A stretch of 64,000 nucleotides of DNA, from contig OZ260100.1 in NCBI GenBank assembly GCA_965284565.1, positions 186,001 to 250,000 of the forward strand, given 5' to 3'. Below the pieces are notes generated by a model that was not told the DNA's origin, did not search any database, and saw only the letters and a list, made by a program, of their open reading frames with translations. This DNA comes from BRH-c54 sp965284565 (GTDB lineage: Bacteria; Bacteroidota; Bacteroidia; Flavobacteriales_E; Vicingaceae). The position numbers were made by a program, and so were the translations under genes. The first letter of the stretch is position 1; the number at the start of each line of letters is the position of its first letter. Shown here one piece after another: positions 1 through 8,971 of this stretch.

Positions 1-2
1 CG

Positions 3-362
3 GAAACAGACCAAGAAACCATAGATTCCCTTGAAATTGTTAGGCAATTATTTGAAAACAACTGTATTCAATCAGCATTTTGGCACTTATTTACCACCAC
101 AGCTCACAGTCCTATTGGCAAAAACCCTGATTACTATCAAATTAAAATAGTTGGTCCTAAGTTTAAAGGATTTGCTCAAAATGACTTGTATCACGAAGAC
201 CCTCTTGGAGCCAATCATAAACAATATAGTGATGGCTTAAACCTTGCTTTACAAAATTACCTAAACGGACTAGGTTTTGATGTTCCTCTACAAGAATGGT
301 TTGATTTTAAAATTATGCCAACTACTCATCCCAACAATTTAATTGCCTCTTTTTTAAACTAA
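3..362 (+). CDS. C-terminal end of a probable B12-binding/radical SAM protein (partial)
   Basis: This is an open frame entering from the left edge and ending at a TAA at 360-362, leaving 119 residues. The visible part has a Phe-Trp-His segment followed by a TAHSPIG motif and ends with a hydrophobic helix. From memory, this pattern resembles the C-terminal region of large Bacteroidota proteins that combine a cobalamin-binding domain with a radical SAM domain. The cysteine motif and B12 domain would lie outside the window, so the assignment rests on the tail alone. It runs in the same direction as tilS, 47 bp away. Function and substrate cannot be judged. Confidence 0.5.
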   Translation, partial: ETDQETIDSLEIVRQLFENNCIQSAFWHLFTTTAHSPIGKNPDYYQIKIVGPKFKGFAQNDLYHEDPLGANHKQYSDGLNLALQNYLNGLGFDVPLQEWFDFKIMPTTHPNNLIASFLN

Positions 363-409
363 CAGATTATTTTTTTCTTAATCGGAAAAATCTAATTTTA
401 CATTATCGT

Positions 410-1744
410 ATGTTAACTGCATTTCAAAATCATATCAACACTAATCAACTGTTTGAACCAACAGACAAAATTTTATTGGCAGTGAGTGGCGGAAAAGATT
501 CTATGGCAATGCTACATTTATTTGTAGCTGCTAAGTTTAATATTGGTGTGGCTCATTGCAATTTTCAATTGAGAGGTAAAGCTGCTAACGAAGACGAAAA
601 TTTTGTTCAGCAAACTTGCCAACAACTCAATATTCCTTTCCATTCTATTAGGTTTGACACAGCCGAATATGCCGAAAAACATAAAATTTCTACCCAAATG
701 GCTGCCCGAGAATTGCGTTACAACTGGTTTGAAGAAATAAAAAACACACATCATTACGATTCTATTGCAACCGCTCACCATCAAAATGATGTAGCAGAAA
801 CCATGTTAATCAACTTAACCAAAGGCTCCGGTTTAAGCGGACTTCATGGTATAAAAGCTAAAAATAATAATGTAATTCGCCCCTTACTTTGCTTTACTTC
901 TGATGAAATTCAGCAATACATTAAAAACAATAACATTGTATTTAGAGAAGACCAAAGCAATGCTTCAGTAAAATATGTCCGCAATAAAATAAGACATGAA
1001 GTATTGCCTAAACTTGCTGAAATTAATCCCAATATTATTGATACGCTTAATGAAACTGCAAAACACTTATTGGCTACCGAAAACATTTTAGACCAAAAAA
1101 TTGAAGCAGAAAAAAAGCATTGTTTTACTACTGAAAATGAGTTGTTTAAAATTAACATCCAACAATTAAGAGAGCTAAATCCATTAACTACTTACTTGTA
1201 TTATTTTTTATCTCCTTATCATTTTAATTTTGATGATTGCGAACAAATTGCCCTATCTCTAAATGGAAATTCCGGCAAGCAATTTTTCTCCACTACCCAT
1301 CAACTTATTAAAGACAGAGATTTTTTATTGCTTACTCCCAAAACAGAAAAGCAACCCGAACCAATTATTATTCACACCATCAATGATTTTTCCAAAAGCC
1401 CTATAAATATTAAGTTTGAGTTAATTGAAAATGAAAATATTACATTTAAAACAGCTAAAAACATTGCATATTTAAATGCTGATAAAATTGATTTTCCTTT
1501 GCGTTTTAGAAAATGGAAAGAAGGAGACCGCTTTACTCCTTTTGGTATGAAAAGTAAAAAGAAACTGAGCCATTATTTTATTGATGAGAAATTTTCCATC
1601 CCTGAAAAAGAAGCAACTTGGCTACTAACCGACAAAAACGACAACATTATTTGGGTGGTAAATTCCAGAACAGACAATGACTTTAAAGTTAATTCAACCA
1701 CCAAAACAATTTTGCTTTTAGAAACTTTTAATACAACATTTTAA
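410..1744 (+). CDS. tilS: tRNA(Ile)-lysidine synthase
   Basis: TilS attaches lysine to cytidine 34 of the CAU-anticodon tRNA-Ile using ATP, so that the tRNA reads AUA codons as isoleucine. It is essential in most bacteria and acts in the cytosol. The 444-residue product has the N-type ATP pyrophosphatase PP-loop SGGKDS at residues 26-31. It also has the RxxRY-type segment ARELRYNWF, the family motif HHQNDVAET and the NKIRHEVLP segment. The C-terminal TilS domain is recognisable as FPLRFRKWKEGDRF followed by KLSHYFID and the closing WVV region. Length is normal for the family. The stop codon lies in the left arm of an inverted-repeat element (1744-1880). Confidence 0.95.
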   Translation: MLTAFQNHINTNQLFEPTDKILLAVSGGKDSMAMLHLFVAAKFNIGVAHCNFQLRGKAANEDENFVQQTCQQLNIPFHSIRFDTAEYAEKHKISTQMAARELRYNWFEEIKNTHHYDSIATAHHQNDVAETMLINLTKGSGLSGLHGIKAKNNNVIRPLLCFTSDEIQQYIKNNNIVFREDQSNASVKYVRNKIRHEVLPKLAEINPNIIDTLNETAKHLLATENILDQKIEAEKKHCFTTENELFKINIQQLRELNPLTTYLYYFLSPYHFNFDDCEQIALSLNGNSGKQFFSTTHQLIKDRDFLLLTPKTEKQPEPIIIHTINDFSKSPINIKFELIENENITFKTAKNIAYLNADKIDFPLRFRKWKEGDRFTPFGMKSKKKLSHYFIDEKFSIPEKEATWLLTDKNDNIIWVVNSRTDNDFKVNSTTKTILLLETFNTTF

Positions 1745-1880
1745 ACCACATAGAAACATAGCACACATGAAAATAAAAGAAATTTATAGTAACACAAAGT
1801 TTCTGTCCACCAAAGGTGGACAAGCTATGAGAAACTATTTTTTCTCTTTTTGACATTAAAAACTATGTACCTATGTGGTT
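1744..1880. repeat. Imperfect palindromic element between tilS and the next gene
   Basis: The arms at 1744-1761 (AACCACATAGAAACATAG) and 1863-1880 are reverse complements at 16 of 18 positions. Nested inside are AGTTTCT (1798-1804) facing AGAAACT (1829-1835), and a perfect 7-bp stem GTCCACC/GGTGGAC with a 3-nt loop (1805-1821). The whole 137-bp unit can fold back on itself. It has no long T tract after the stem, so it is not a typical terminator. A dispersed REP/MITE-like repeat is the most likely explanation; copy number cannot be seen from this window. Confidence 0.7.
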
Positions 1881-1916
1881 AATCCATTTTGTTTGACAAA
1901 AAAATTCAAAACCTTT

Positions 1917-2723
1917 ATGCTTTTTACCGATCAAATTAACCATACAATTGAAATCACCAACACTCCCAAAAGAATTATTAGTGTTGTGCCTTCACAAACA
2001 GAATTGCTTTACGATTTGGGTTTAGAAAAAGAAGTAATTGGCATTACTAAATTTTGTATTCACCCCGAAAAATGGTTTAAGAACAAAACAAGGATTGGTG
2101 GCACCAAAAACCTAAAAATTGAAAAAATAAAAGCCCTTAAACCAGATTTAATTATTGCCAACAAAGAAGAAAATACCGAAGCAGAAATTAAAACTCTTCA
2201 ACAGCTTTTTCCAGTTTGGACAAGCGACATTTCTACACTGGAAGATAGCCTAAACATGATTAATGCAATTGGAGAAATTACCGACAAATCTATTGCTGCG
2301 TCATCCTTAATTAAAAAGATAAAACAAGCATTTTCTCAATATAAAAATGACTTTAACACCCAACATACAGCTTTATATTTAATTTGGAAAAACCCCTATA
2401 TGAGTGTAGGAAATGACACCATTATTCATCATTTAATGGAGTATTGTGGTTTTAACAATGTGTTGAGCAACAAAACGCGCTACCCTGAAATTAGTGAATC
2501 AGAAATAAAACAACTACACCCTGAATTTATTTTGCTTTCATCAGAACCTTATCCTTTTAAAGAAAAACACATAGCTGAATTACAAAACTTATGTCCAACC
2601 AGTAAAATTATGTTAGTGGATGGCGAAATGTTTTCATGGTATGGCTCTCGTTTACAATATACTCCTAAATATTTTTTTAATTTATGGAATGGAATAAAAT
2701 TTGCTAATCAAAAAAATCTTTAA
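1917..2723 (+). CDS. Helical-backbone metal receptor-like (BtuF/FepB-type) binding protein without signal peptide
   Basis: This 268-residue protein has the N-terminal pattern of ABC-type B12/iron-complex binding proteins: PKRIISVVPSQTELLYDLGLEKEVIGIT, then IGGTKNLKIEKIKALKPDLIIANKEEN, and a late hinge-helix half with a Trp-containing C-terminus. Such proteins bind a metal chelate between two lobes joined by a rigid helix. No signal peptide or lipobox is visible and no permease or ATPase gene is adjacent, so it may be cytosolic or have another role. An upstream ATG at 1875 exists but lies inside the right arm of an inverted repeat. The ATG at 1917 gives the family-like start MLFTDQINHTIEI and is preferred. 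Confidence 0.75.
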   Translation: MLFTDQINHTIEITNTPKRIISVVPSQTELLYDLGLEKEVIGITKFCIHPEKWFKNKTRIGGTKNLKIEKIKALKPDLIIANKEENTEAEIKTLQQLFPVWTSDISTLEDSLNMINAIGEITDKSIAASSLIKKIKQAFSQYKNDFNTQHTALYLIWKNPYMSVGNDTIIHHLMEYCGFNNVLSNKTRYPEISESEIKQLHPEFILLSSEPYPFKEKHIAELQNLCPTSKIMLVDGEMFSWYGSRLQYTPKYFFNLWNGIKFANQKNL

Positions 2724-2732
2724 TCAAATCTA

Positions 2733-2896
2733 TGAAGTTGTTTAAAGTCAAAATATAACAATGAAAATGAATTATTTTTTTGCAATACAAGGCATTTTTG
2801 AGAAGCATAGCCGTAGGTTATGGTTAAAGAAAATAACGAAGTAGTGTAAAAAAAGAAACATTTTTTAATTTATAGAGGGGATTTTAAACAACTTCA
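2733..2896. repeat. 164-bp element bounded by perfect 14-bp inverted repeats
   Basis: TGAAGTTGTTTAAA at 2733-2746 is the exact reverse complement of TTTAAACAACTTCA at 2883-2896. The interior is non-coding and AT-rich apart from a GC-richer patch around 2805-2825 (AGCATAGCCGTAGGTTATG). The element fills almost the whole gap between the binding-protein gene and the next exported-protein gene. No ORF or transposase is present. A small non-autonomous repeat is likely, or else a long-range RNA stem in the leader of the next gene. Confidence 0.6.
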
Positions 2897-2921
2897 ATTT
2901 ATTAACTTAAAAATAAAAATC

Positions 2922-3401
2922 ATGAAAAAAAATTTAATCATTGCTAGTTTAGTTGGTGCATTTGTTACCGCAGGTTTATTTAGTTTTACTCCAAAAGCTC
3001 AAGATGGAGCAACAGGAACACAGTTTAAAATTATTACAAGTATAGAATCTATTGTTCCAATGGGTATTGGTCGTTCTAGAATTATTGAAAACCTTACAGA
3101 GGTGAATCATCATCATTTTACTACTGGAAGAACTGATGGCAAAGACAGTGAACAAGGTAAAGTAAAAAGAAGTGATGCTAAAGTTGATGAATTAGCAGAA
3201 ACAAAAATGCTTAACTTTTATAGTGGTGTTGGATTAAATTTCCAAAATGTTGCTTCAAATGATGCAATGATTACTTCAAAACTAAATGAAATGGCTGCTA
3301 ATGGCTGGGAATTAGTTAATGTGGTTAGTGGTGTAGAAGCCGATGCAGGAAAAGAAGATGGTAATGGAATTTTTATTACCAGATATATTTTTAAAAAATA
3401 A
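2922..3401 (+). CDS. Exported protein with C-terminal DUF4177-like segment, function unknown
   Basis: The product has 159 residues. A signal-peptide-like N-terminus (two Lys, then a hydrophobic stretch, cleavage likely after TPKAQ near residue 27) is followed by a region without recognisable motifs. The C-terminus reads MAANGWELVNVVSG...FITRYIFKK. Many small bacterial proteins of the DUF4177 type carry the same layout: a GWELV core and a final beta strand with Arg/Lys. The similarity is short and I treat it as suggestive. The gene stands alone, preceded by the 2733-2896 inverted-repeat element and followed by a clear terminator, so it is probably monocistronic. Confidence 0.6.
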   Translation: MKKNLIIASLVGAFVTAGLFSFTPKAQDGATGTQFKIITSIESIVPMGIGRSRIIENLTEVNHHHFTTGRTDGKDSEQGKVKRSDAKVDELAETKMLNFYSGVGLNFQNVASNDAMITSKLNEMAANGWELVNVVSGVEADAGKEDGNGIFITRYIFKK

Positions 3402-3410
3402 AAAACCTTT

Positions 3411-3441
3411 AATCCCTCGTTTTTAAACGGGGGATTTTTTT
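3411..3441 (+). terminator. Rho-independent terminator after the exported protein gene
   Basis: The stem ATCCCTCGTTT (3412-3422) pairs with AAACGGGGGAT (3425-3435) with one mismatch and is followed by a run of T to 3441. It lies 10 bp after the stop codon. Confidence 0.85.
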
Positions 3442-3576
3442 AACCCAAACCCGACAGTATTTTTCTTTATTGAGAATCCTTACTAAACTTCAATATTTTA
3501 CAAGTTATTTTTTATATTTGGAGAAGATTCAAATTACACTTGAATAAACTTATTTACAATTTATCAAAATTTAAAA

Positions 3577-4050
3577 ATGAAAATAATCAGTTTAATATTA
3601 CTCTTTTCTTTTATATTTTTTAATTCAAACCCTGATAAAAAAGTTGAATTACAAGGCTTTTGGAAATTAATTAAAGAAACTAACAACAATAAAGAAGTGA
3701 GTATTTATTATAAATACACACTCAATGGAAAAATTACAGAAACTGAATATGATCCTAATGGAGAAAGTCTTTTAGGAATAATTTTTTCAGAAGAGGAAGT
3801 TTGTGTTTTAGCTTTTCCAATAGAACTATCCGACAAACCTCTACTTAAAGAAAAAGGCAACTATGAAATAACGCAAGATAGCCTTGTTAAATTTACTAAT
3901 TTAACACGAATGAAGCACTACAATAAAAAAGAAGATAGACCAGATAGACAATTTGATATACAACTAAAATCAGACACTTTAATACTATGTCACAAAACAG
4001 CAAAAAACTCAAAACCAATCAATAGATGTTTATATTTTGTTAAAAAATAA
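3577..4050 (+). CDS. Small exported lipocalin-like protein
   Basis: The 157-residue product starts with a hydrophobic signal segment (MKIISLILLFSFIFF). The mature part begins LQGFWKLIKE and continues with alternating short strands, GNYEITQDSLVKF and SDTLILCHK, ending at a strand plus Lys-Lys. This G-x-W start with a small all-beta body is typical of lipocalin-like exported proteins in Bacteroidota, but no specific family can be named. A -7 box of the Bacteroidota type (TATATTTG, 3513-3520) lies 57 bp before the ATG. The role is unknown. Confidence 0.55.
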   Translation: MKIISLILLFSFIFFNSNPDKKVELQGFWKLIKETNNNKEVSIYYKYTLNGKITETEYDPNGESLLGIIFSEEEVCVLAFPIELSDKPLLKEKGNYEITQDSLVKFTNLTRMKHYNKKEDRPDRQFDIQLKSDTLILCHKTAKNSKPINRCLYFVKK

Positions 4051-4091
4051 ACACTTTAGCATTTAGCTAACATCTTATTAAAATTAATACA

Positions 4092-4343
4092 ATGAAAAGG
4101 TTTATACTAATCATAATTTTTTTTGTAATCTTTACTAATACTACAGAAGCCCAGATTGATAATATTAAACTTGATTGCATTGAAAACAATCAAATTTGCG
4201 ACTACTTACTAGAAAATGGTAATACCATTTGGAAAAATTGTGTTACCCCATATTTCCCTCCGCTACCGCAAGCTTGTAGCTTGTGGTTTTTTATCCTCAA
4301 CCTCTACTTTCCAACTAAAAAAATAAAATTACTTGCCAACTAA
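4092..4343 (+). CDS. Short exported hypothetical protein, possibly truncated by a palindromic insert
   Basis: The reading frame has 83 codons. The first 20 residues form a signal peptide (MKRFILIIIFFVIFTNTTEAQ). The middle has a three-Cys region, and the last 30 residues are hydrophobic and unlike a folded domain. A palindrome (4265-4287) sits inside the 3' third, and the tail after it looks like translation of non-coding sequence. It could therefore be a remnant of a longer gene whose 3' end was replaced. It starts 41 bp after the previous gene. Confidence 0.4.
   Translation: MKRFILIIIFFVIFTNTTEAQIDNIKLDCIENNQICDYLLENGNTIWKNCVTPYFPPLPQACSLWFFILNLYFPTKKIKLLAN
4265..4287. repeat. Palindrome ACCGCAAGCT-TGT-AGCTTGTGGT
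   Basis: Two 10-bp arms match at 9 of 10 positions around a 3-nt loop. It is GC-richer than its surroundings and lies inside the 3' third of the short exported-protein frame. Confidence 0.6.
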
Positions 4344-4380
4344 ACTTATTTGCTGAATTTCGCCATCATTTTTATTTCAG

Positions 4381-5259
4381 ATGAATTTAGAAAAGAAAAT
4401 TTGGCAATACATTCTCCTATTTTTCCTTGCATTTATATGGGGAAGCTCTTTCATATTAATGAAAAGAGGCATGAAAGTTTATTCGCATGATGAAGTTGGA
4501 GCACTGAGAATAGCTATTTCTTTTTTGTTTTTACTGCCTTTTTTATTCAAATACATTCGTAAAGTAAAAAAAGACAGGTGGAAATATTTAGCCATAGTGG
4601 GTATTTTTGGCAGTGGTATTCCTGCATTTTTATTCACTTTAGCAGAAACAGGAATTACCAGTTCCTTGGCAGGAATGTTAAACTCATTAACACCATTTTT
4701 TACATTAATTTTAGGAGTTGTTATTTTTAAAGTCCCTGCGGTTAAAGGCAAATTCTTAGGTGTTTTTATTGGTTTAATGGGAGCTTTAGGCTTAATCATG
4801 TCTAATGGTGTTGATTTTGAAAATACCCCCATATTTTATGCACTTTTAGTGGTAATTGCCACCTTATGTTATGCCATAAGTGTAAACACCATAAAAAAAT
4901 ATTTAGGCGAAATAAATTCAATTGCCATAACAGCACTATCCTTTTTAATTATCGGAATTCCAGCAATAATCTATCTATTCTTCACTGATTTTGTTACTAC
5001 TACACAGTCCAATCCAGAAGCATCAAAAGCACTAGCTTATGTTGCTATTTTAGCTGTAATTGGTACGGCTTTGTCTATTATTATTTTCAATCAGCTAATA
5101 AAATATACTTCGGCAGTATTTGCTTCAACAGTTACTTACCTTATTCCAATTTTCGCTATCTTTTGGGGAATTATTGATGGTGAGGAGATTAACTTCATTC
5201 AAATCGTTAGTATTTTCATAATTTTAGTAGGTATTTATTTTGTGAATAAAATAAAATAA
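4381..5259 (+). CDS. EamA-family (drug/metabolite transporter superfamily) permease
   Basis: The 292-residue inner-membrane protein has about ten predicted transmembrane segments in two homologous EamA halves (roughly residues 8-138 and 150-290). The first half carries the typical WGSSFILMKRG segment after helix 1 and GLMGALGLIM at its end. The second ends with the conserved TVTYLIPIFAIFWGIIDGEE and a final GIYFVNK helix. Family members export small metabolites or amino acids; the substrate cannot be predicted. It starts 37 bp after the short hypothetical and is followed by the pyrG promoter region, so it is likely transcribed separately from pyrG. Confidence 0.9.
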   Translation: MNLEKKIWQYILLFFLAFIWGSSFILMKRGMKVYSHDEVGALRIAISFLFLLPFLFKYIRKVKKDRWKYLAIVGIFGSGIPAFLFTLAETGITSSLAGMLNSLTPFFTLILGVVIFKVPAVKGKFLGVFIGLMGALGLIMSNGVDFENTPIFYALLVVIATLCYAISVNTIKKYLGEINSIAITALSFLIIGIPAIIYLFFTDFVTTTQSNPEASKALAYVAILAVIGTALSIIIFNQLIKYTSAVFASTVTYLIPIFAIFWGIIDGEEINFIQIVSIFIILVGIYFVNKIK

Positions 5260-5287
5260 TTGTTTGCTTTTTAATCTGCTTAGATAC

Positions 5288-5317
5288 TTGAAAATTGCAT
5301 ATTGATTATTAAATTTG
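5288..5317 (+). promoter_or_regulatory. Bacteroidota-type promoter for pyrG
   Basis: TTG at 5288-5290, a 19-nt spacer, then TAAATTTG at 5310-5317. This matches the published Bacteroidota vegetative pattern (TTTG, 19-20 nt, TAnnTTTG). It predicts a start near 5324 and a leader of about 27 nt before the pyrG ATG. Confidence 0.65.
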
Positions 5318-5350
5318 CCGCTTTAATTTTTTATCGTATCAAACCTTAAA

Positions 5351-6964
5351 ATGGCATCATCAACTAAATACATTTTTGTAACAGGAGGAGTAGCATCTTC
5401 ATTGGGAAAAGGAATAATTGCAGCATCTTTGGCTAAACTTTTACAAGCTAGAGGTTATTCAACAACTATTCAAAAGCTAGATCCTTACATTAACATAGAC
5501 CCGGGAACATTAAATCCTTATGAACATGGAGAATGTTTTGTTACAGATGATGGTGCTGAAACTGACTTAGACTTAGGGCATTACGAAAGGTATTTAAATG
5601 TACCTACCTCACAAGCCAATAATGTAACTACCGGTAGAATTTACCAATATGTTATTAACCAAGAACGTGCAGGTGCTTATTTAGGAAAAACTGTTCAGGT
5701 AATTCCTCATATTACAGATGAAATTAAAAGAAGAATTAAGCTTTTAGGAAATACAGGTGAATATGACATTGTAATTACTGAAATTGGTGGAACTGTTGGC
5801 GATATAGAATCTTTACCTTACATAGAAGCAGTTCGTCAGCTAAAATGGGAGCCAGATTTTGACTGTATTGTGTTACATTTAACCTTTGTTCCATTTTTGG
5901 CAGCTTCAGGCGAATTAAAAACAAAACCTACACAACACTCTGTAAAACAATTGCTTGAATCAGGAGTTCAACCAGATATTTTAGCCTTAAGAACAGAACA
6001 CAAACTTTCTGAAGGGGTAAAAGAAAAAGTAGCATTATTTTGCAATATCTCTCCAAAAGCAGTTATAGAAGCAATGGATGCGGACACTATTTATGATGTT
6101 CCTTTGTTAATGCAAGAAGAGGAATTGGATAAAGTGGTGTTGGATAAATTAGGTTTATCTTATGGTGAAGAACCTCAACTAGTTGCTTGGAAACAATTTC
6201 TAACCAAACTAAAAAATCCGAAACAAACCATAAAAATTGGTTTGATAGGAAAATATACTGAGCTTCAAGATGCTTACAAATCTATTTCTGAAGCCATAAT
6301 ACATGCTGGAGCACACATAGAAACTAAAGTTGAAGTTGACTGGATACATTCTGAAGACATTAATGAGAAAAATGCTAAACAATTACTTGAAAACTTAAAC
6401 GGTGTGTTAGTAGCACCTGGTTTTGGAGAAAGAGGTATTGAAGGAAAAATTGCCGCAATAAAATATGCCAGAGAAAATAAAATACCGTTTTTCGGAATTT
6501 GCTTGGGAATGCAATGTGCGGTAATTGAATTTGGTAGAAATGTATTAGGGTTAACAGATGCTCACTCAACAGAAATGTACCCTGAAACGCCTTTTCCAGT
6601 AATTTATTTAATGGAAAGCCAGAAAAACATTAGCGACAAAGGTGGTACTATGCGTTTGGGAGCTTATTCTTGCAATGTGAAAGAAAACTCCAATGCTTTT
6701 GCTGCTTATAACAGCGACAAAATTCAGGAGCGACACAGACATCGTTATGAATTTAACAATAAATATTTAGGAGACTACGAAAAACAAGGCATGATTGCTA
6801 CAGGTTTAAACCCTGAAAACAATTTGGTAGAAATAGTTGAAATTACTAATCACCCTTGGTTTGTTGCTGTTCAATTTCACCCAGAATATAAAAGTACTGT
6901 AATTAACCCTCACCCACTATTCTCTGCATTTATTAAAGCAGCAGCCAATCATCACAACAAATAA
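5351..6964 (+). CDS. pyrG: CTP synthase
   Basis: PyrG makes CTP from UTP, ATP and glutamine, the last step of pyrimidine nucleotide synthesis. The 537-residue product has the N-terminal synthetase domain with the nucleotide loop GGVASSLGKGI (about residues 11-21) and the DPYINIDPGTLNPYEHGE segment. The C-terminal class I glutaminase domain has its nucleophile Cys384 in FGICLGMQ and the His-Glu pair in VQFHPEYKS near the end. Length is standard. It leads a tightly packed run: yidC follows after 32 bp, then a lipoprotein after 10 bp and a GNAT protein after 24 bp. Confidence 0.97.
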   Translation: MASSTKYIFVTGGVASSLGKGIIAASLAKLLQARGYSTTIQKLDPYINIDPGTLNPYEHGECFVTDDGAETDLDLGHYERYLNVPTSQANNVTTGRIYQYVINQERAGAYLGKTVQVIPHITDEIKRRIKLLGNTGEYDIVITEIGGTVGDIESLPYIEAVRQLKWEPDFDCIVLHLTFVPFLAASGELKTKPTQHSVKQLLESGVQPDILALRTEHKLSEGVKEKVALFCNISPKAVIEAMDADTIYDVPLLMQEEELDKVVLDKLGLSYGEEPQLVAWKQFLTKLKNPKQTIKIGLIGKYTELQDAYKSISEAIIHAGAHIETKVEVDWIHSEDINEKNAKQLLENLNGVLVAPGFGERGIEGKIAAIKYARENKIPFFGICLGMQCAVIEFGRNVLGLTDAHSTEMYPETPFPVIYLMESQKNISDKGGTMRLGAYSCNVKENSNAFAAYNSDKIQERHRHRYEFNNKYLGDYEKQGMIATGLNPENNLVEIVEITNHPWFVAVQFHPEYKSTVINPHPLFSAFIKAAANHHNK

Positions 6965-6996
6965 TTTAAAAAATATTTTTCAATAAAACCACATAA

Positions 6997-8961
6997 ATGA
7001 GTAAAGGACTAGATAAAAATGGCATAATTGGATTGGTATTAATTGGAGCAATCCTATTAATTTTTAGTTACTTAACACAACCAACAGAAGAAGAATTAGC
7101 AGCCAAAGCCAAAAAAGACAAAGCAGCTAAACAAACCGAACAAATAGATAAATCTAATGCTAAAGAAGTAATTTCTCCTACAGAAAACAAACAAGATACA
7201 ACTAACGAAAATACTATTGTTACTCCTGCTGATTCTACGGAATTAACTACCAATACAGATTCATTATCTAATCTTCAATATCAATTAGAATACGGTCCGT
7301 TTGCTAATGCTGCAAGTGGCGAAGAAAAAACGTTTACCCTAGAAAATGAAAAAATAAAAGTTACTGTTTCTAACAAAGGCGGTAGAATAACTTCTGTTGA
7401 ATTAAAAGAATACGTTACTTACGATTCTTTACCGCTTATCTTGTTTAAAGAAAATCTTTCCAGGTTCAATGCAGAACTTTCTATTCCTGGCGTTACAGGC
7501 AAAAATTCTTTACGAATTATCAATACCGAAAACCTTTATTTCGATACGGAGAATACTTCTTTTGAGGTTGGAAGTGGAGATAGTAAAAGCTTTTCTCTTA
7601 AATTATATACTAGCAATAGAAACAGCTTTATCGAGTATAAATATACCCTTACGGGAGATGCTTATTTGGTAGATTTCGATTTTACCACTTCAGGAATGAA
7701 TGAAATTTTAACTGAAGAGCCTATTATTCAATGGCAAATGGTAACTCCAAGTCAGGAAAAGACAATACAAAGTCAGGAAATGGCTAGCACAACCTACTAC
7801 AAATACAATAACAATGAAGTTGATTACATTGGAACTGGTGCTTACGAAAAAGAAGAGATGCTTTCTTCAATGGATTGGATAATGTTTAAACAACAATATT
7901 TCAATGCCACATTAATTGCCAAAGACAAACCTTTCGAAAATGCTAATTCTTTTGTTGAAACAAAACAAGTTCCTGAAGACTTAAAAAATACGCATGTAAA
8001 AGAAATGAGTGCTGGAATTACCGTTCCTTACGAGTTTAAAAACAACGAAACTTTTGCCATGCAATATTATTTCGGACCTAACCGATTGGATGATTTAAAA
8101 GCTGTAGGTGTAGGATTAGATGAAGCTATTGACTATGGCTGGGGAATTTTTGGCTGGGTAAATCACTTAATTATTCGTCCAGTATTTAATTTTCTAATAG
8201 GTTTTGACATGTCTATCGGTATCGTAATTCTGTTACTTACCATTATTATAAAAACCTTACTTTTCCCTATTACCTGGAAAACTTACCTGAGTAGTGCCAA
8301 AATGAAGGTATTAAAACCTGAAATTGCCGAACTTACCGAAAAACATAAAGGTGATGCCATGAAAAAACAACAAGCAACTATGGCATTGTACAGACAAACA
8401 GGTGTAAACCCGTTAGCAGGATGTATTCCTATGTTAATACAAATGCCAATTTTATTTGCATTGTTCCGCTTTTTTCCGGCAACTTTCGATTTACGTCAGA
8501 AAAGTTTCCTTTGGGCAGAGGATTTATCTACTTACGATTCCATTTTTGAGTTGCCTTTTGATATTCCTTTCTACGGAGCTCACGTAAGTTTATTTACCTT
8601 ATTGATGGCTATTTCTATGATTTTCTACACAAAAGCTAATAGCCAAATGACTTCTGGAGCAGGAATGGAAGGAGCTATGGCGGCTCAAATGAAAATTATG
8701 ATGTACTTAATGCCCGTAATGATGTTGTTTTTCTTCAACAGTTATGCATCTGGTTTAAGTTATTATTATTTAGTTGCCAACATGATGACAATCGGACAGC
8801 AGTATGCCATTAAGAAATGGTTTATTGATGAAGATAAGTTATTAGCTAAAATTCAAGCCAATAAAACCAAAGTGAAAAAGAAATCGGGCTTTGCAGCTAA
8901 GCTAGAAGCCAGAATGAAAGAAGCTCAAAAACTACAAGAGCAACGTAAAAAGAAAAAATAA
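6997..8961 (+). CDS. yidC: Membrane protein insertase YidC
   Basis: YidC inserts and folds inner-membrane proteins, alone or with SecYEG. The 654-residue protein has an N-terminal membrane anchor (residues 8-26), a charged low-complexity linker and a large periplasmic beta domain (about 75-370). The conserved insertase core follows, with GIVILLLTIIIKTLLFPITWKTY, the hairpin with many Met/Lys, PLAGCIPMLIQMPILFALF, and a last helix with the SGLSYYYLVANMMTI segment. The C-terminal tail is strongly Lys-rich, suited to ribosome contact. It is the size usual for Bacteroidota, longer than the E. coli protein. Confidence 0.96.
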   Translation: MSKGLDKNGIIGLVLIGAILLIFSYLTQPTEEELAAKAKKDKAAKQTEQIDKSNAKEVISPTENKQDTTNENTIVTPADSTELTTNTDSLSNLQYQLEYGPFANAASGEEKTFTLENEKIKVTVSNKGGRITSVELKEYVTYDSLPLILFKENLSRFNAELSIPGVTGKNSLRIINTENLYFDTENTSFEVGSGDSKSFSLKLYTSNRNSFIEYKYTLTGDAYLVDFDFTTSGMNEILTEEPIIQWQMVTPSQEKTIQSQEMASTTYYKYNNNEVDYIGTGAYEKEEMLSSMDWIMFKQQYFNATLIAKDKPFENANSFVETKQVPEDLKNTHVKEMSAGITVPYEFKNNETFAMQYYFGPNRLDDLKAVGVGLDEAIDYGWGIFGWVNHLIIRPVFNFLIGFDMSIGIVILLLTIIIKTLLFPITWKTYLSSAKMKVLKPEIAELTEKHKGDAMKKQQATMALYRQTGVNPLAGCIPMLIQMPILFALFRFFPATFDLRQKSFLWAEDLSTYDSIFELPFDIPFYGAHVSLFTLLMAISMIFYTKANSQMTSGAGMEGAMAAQMKIMMYLMPVMMLFFFNSYASGLSYYYLVANMMTIGQQYAIKKWFIDEDKLLAKIQANKTKVKKKSGFAAKLEARMKEAQKLQEQRKKKK

Positions 8962-8971
8962 ATATAAAATT

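Noticed and set aside
1875..1916. Upstream ATG for the binding-protein gene
   Set aside because: It lies in the arm of an inverted repeat, and the extra 14 residues do not resemble a signal peptide or the family start.
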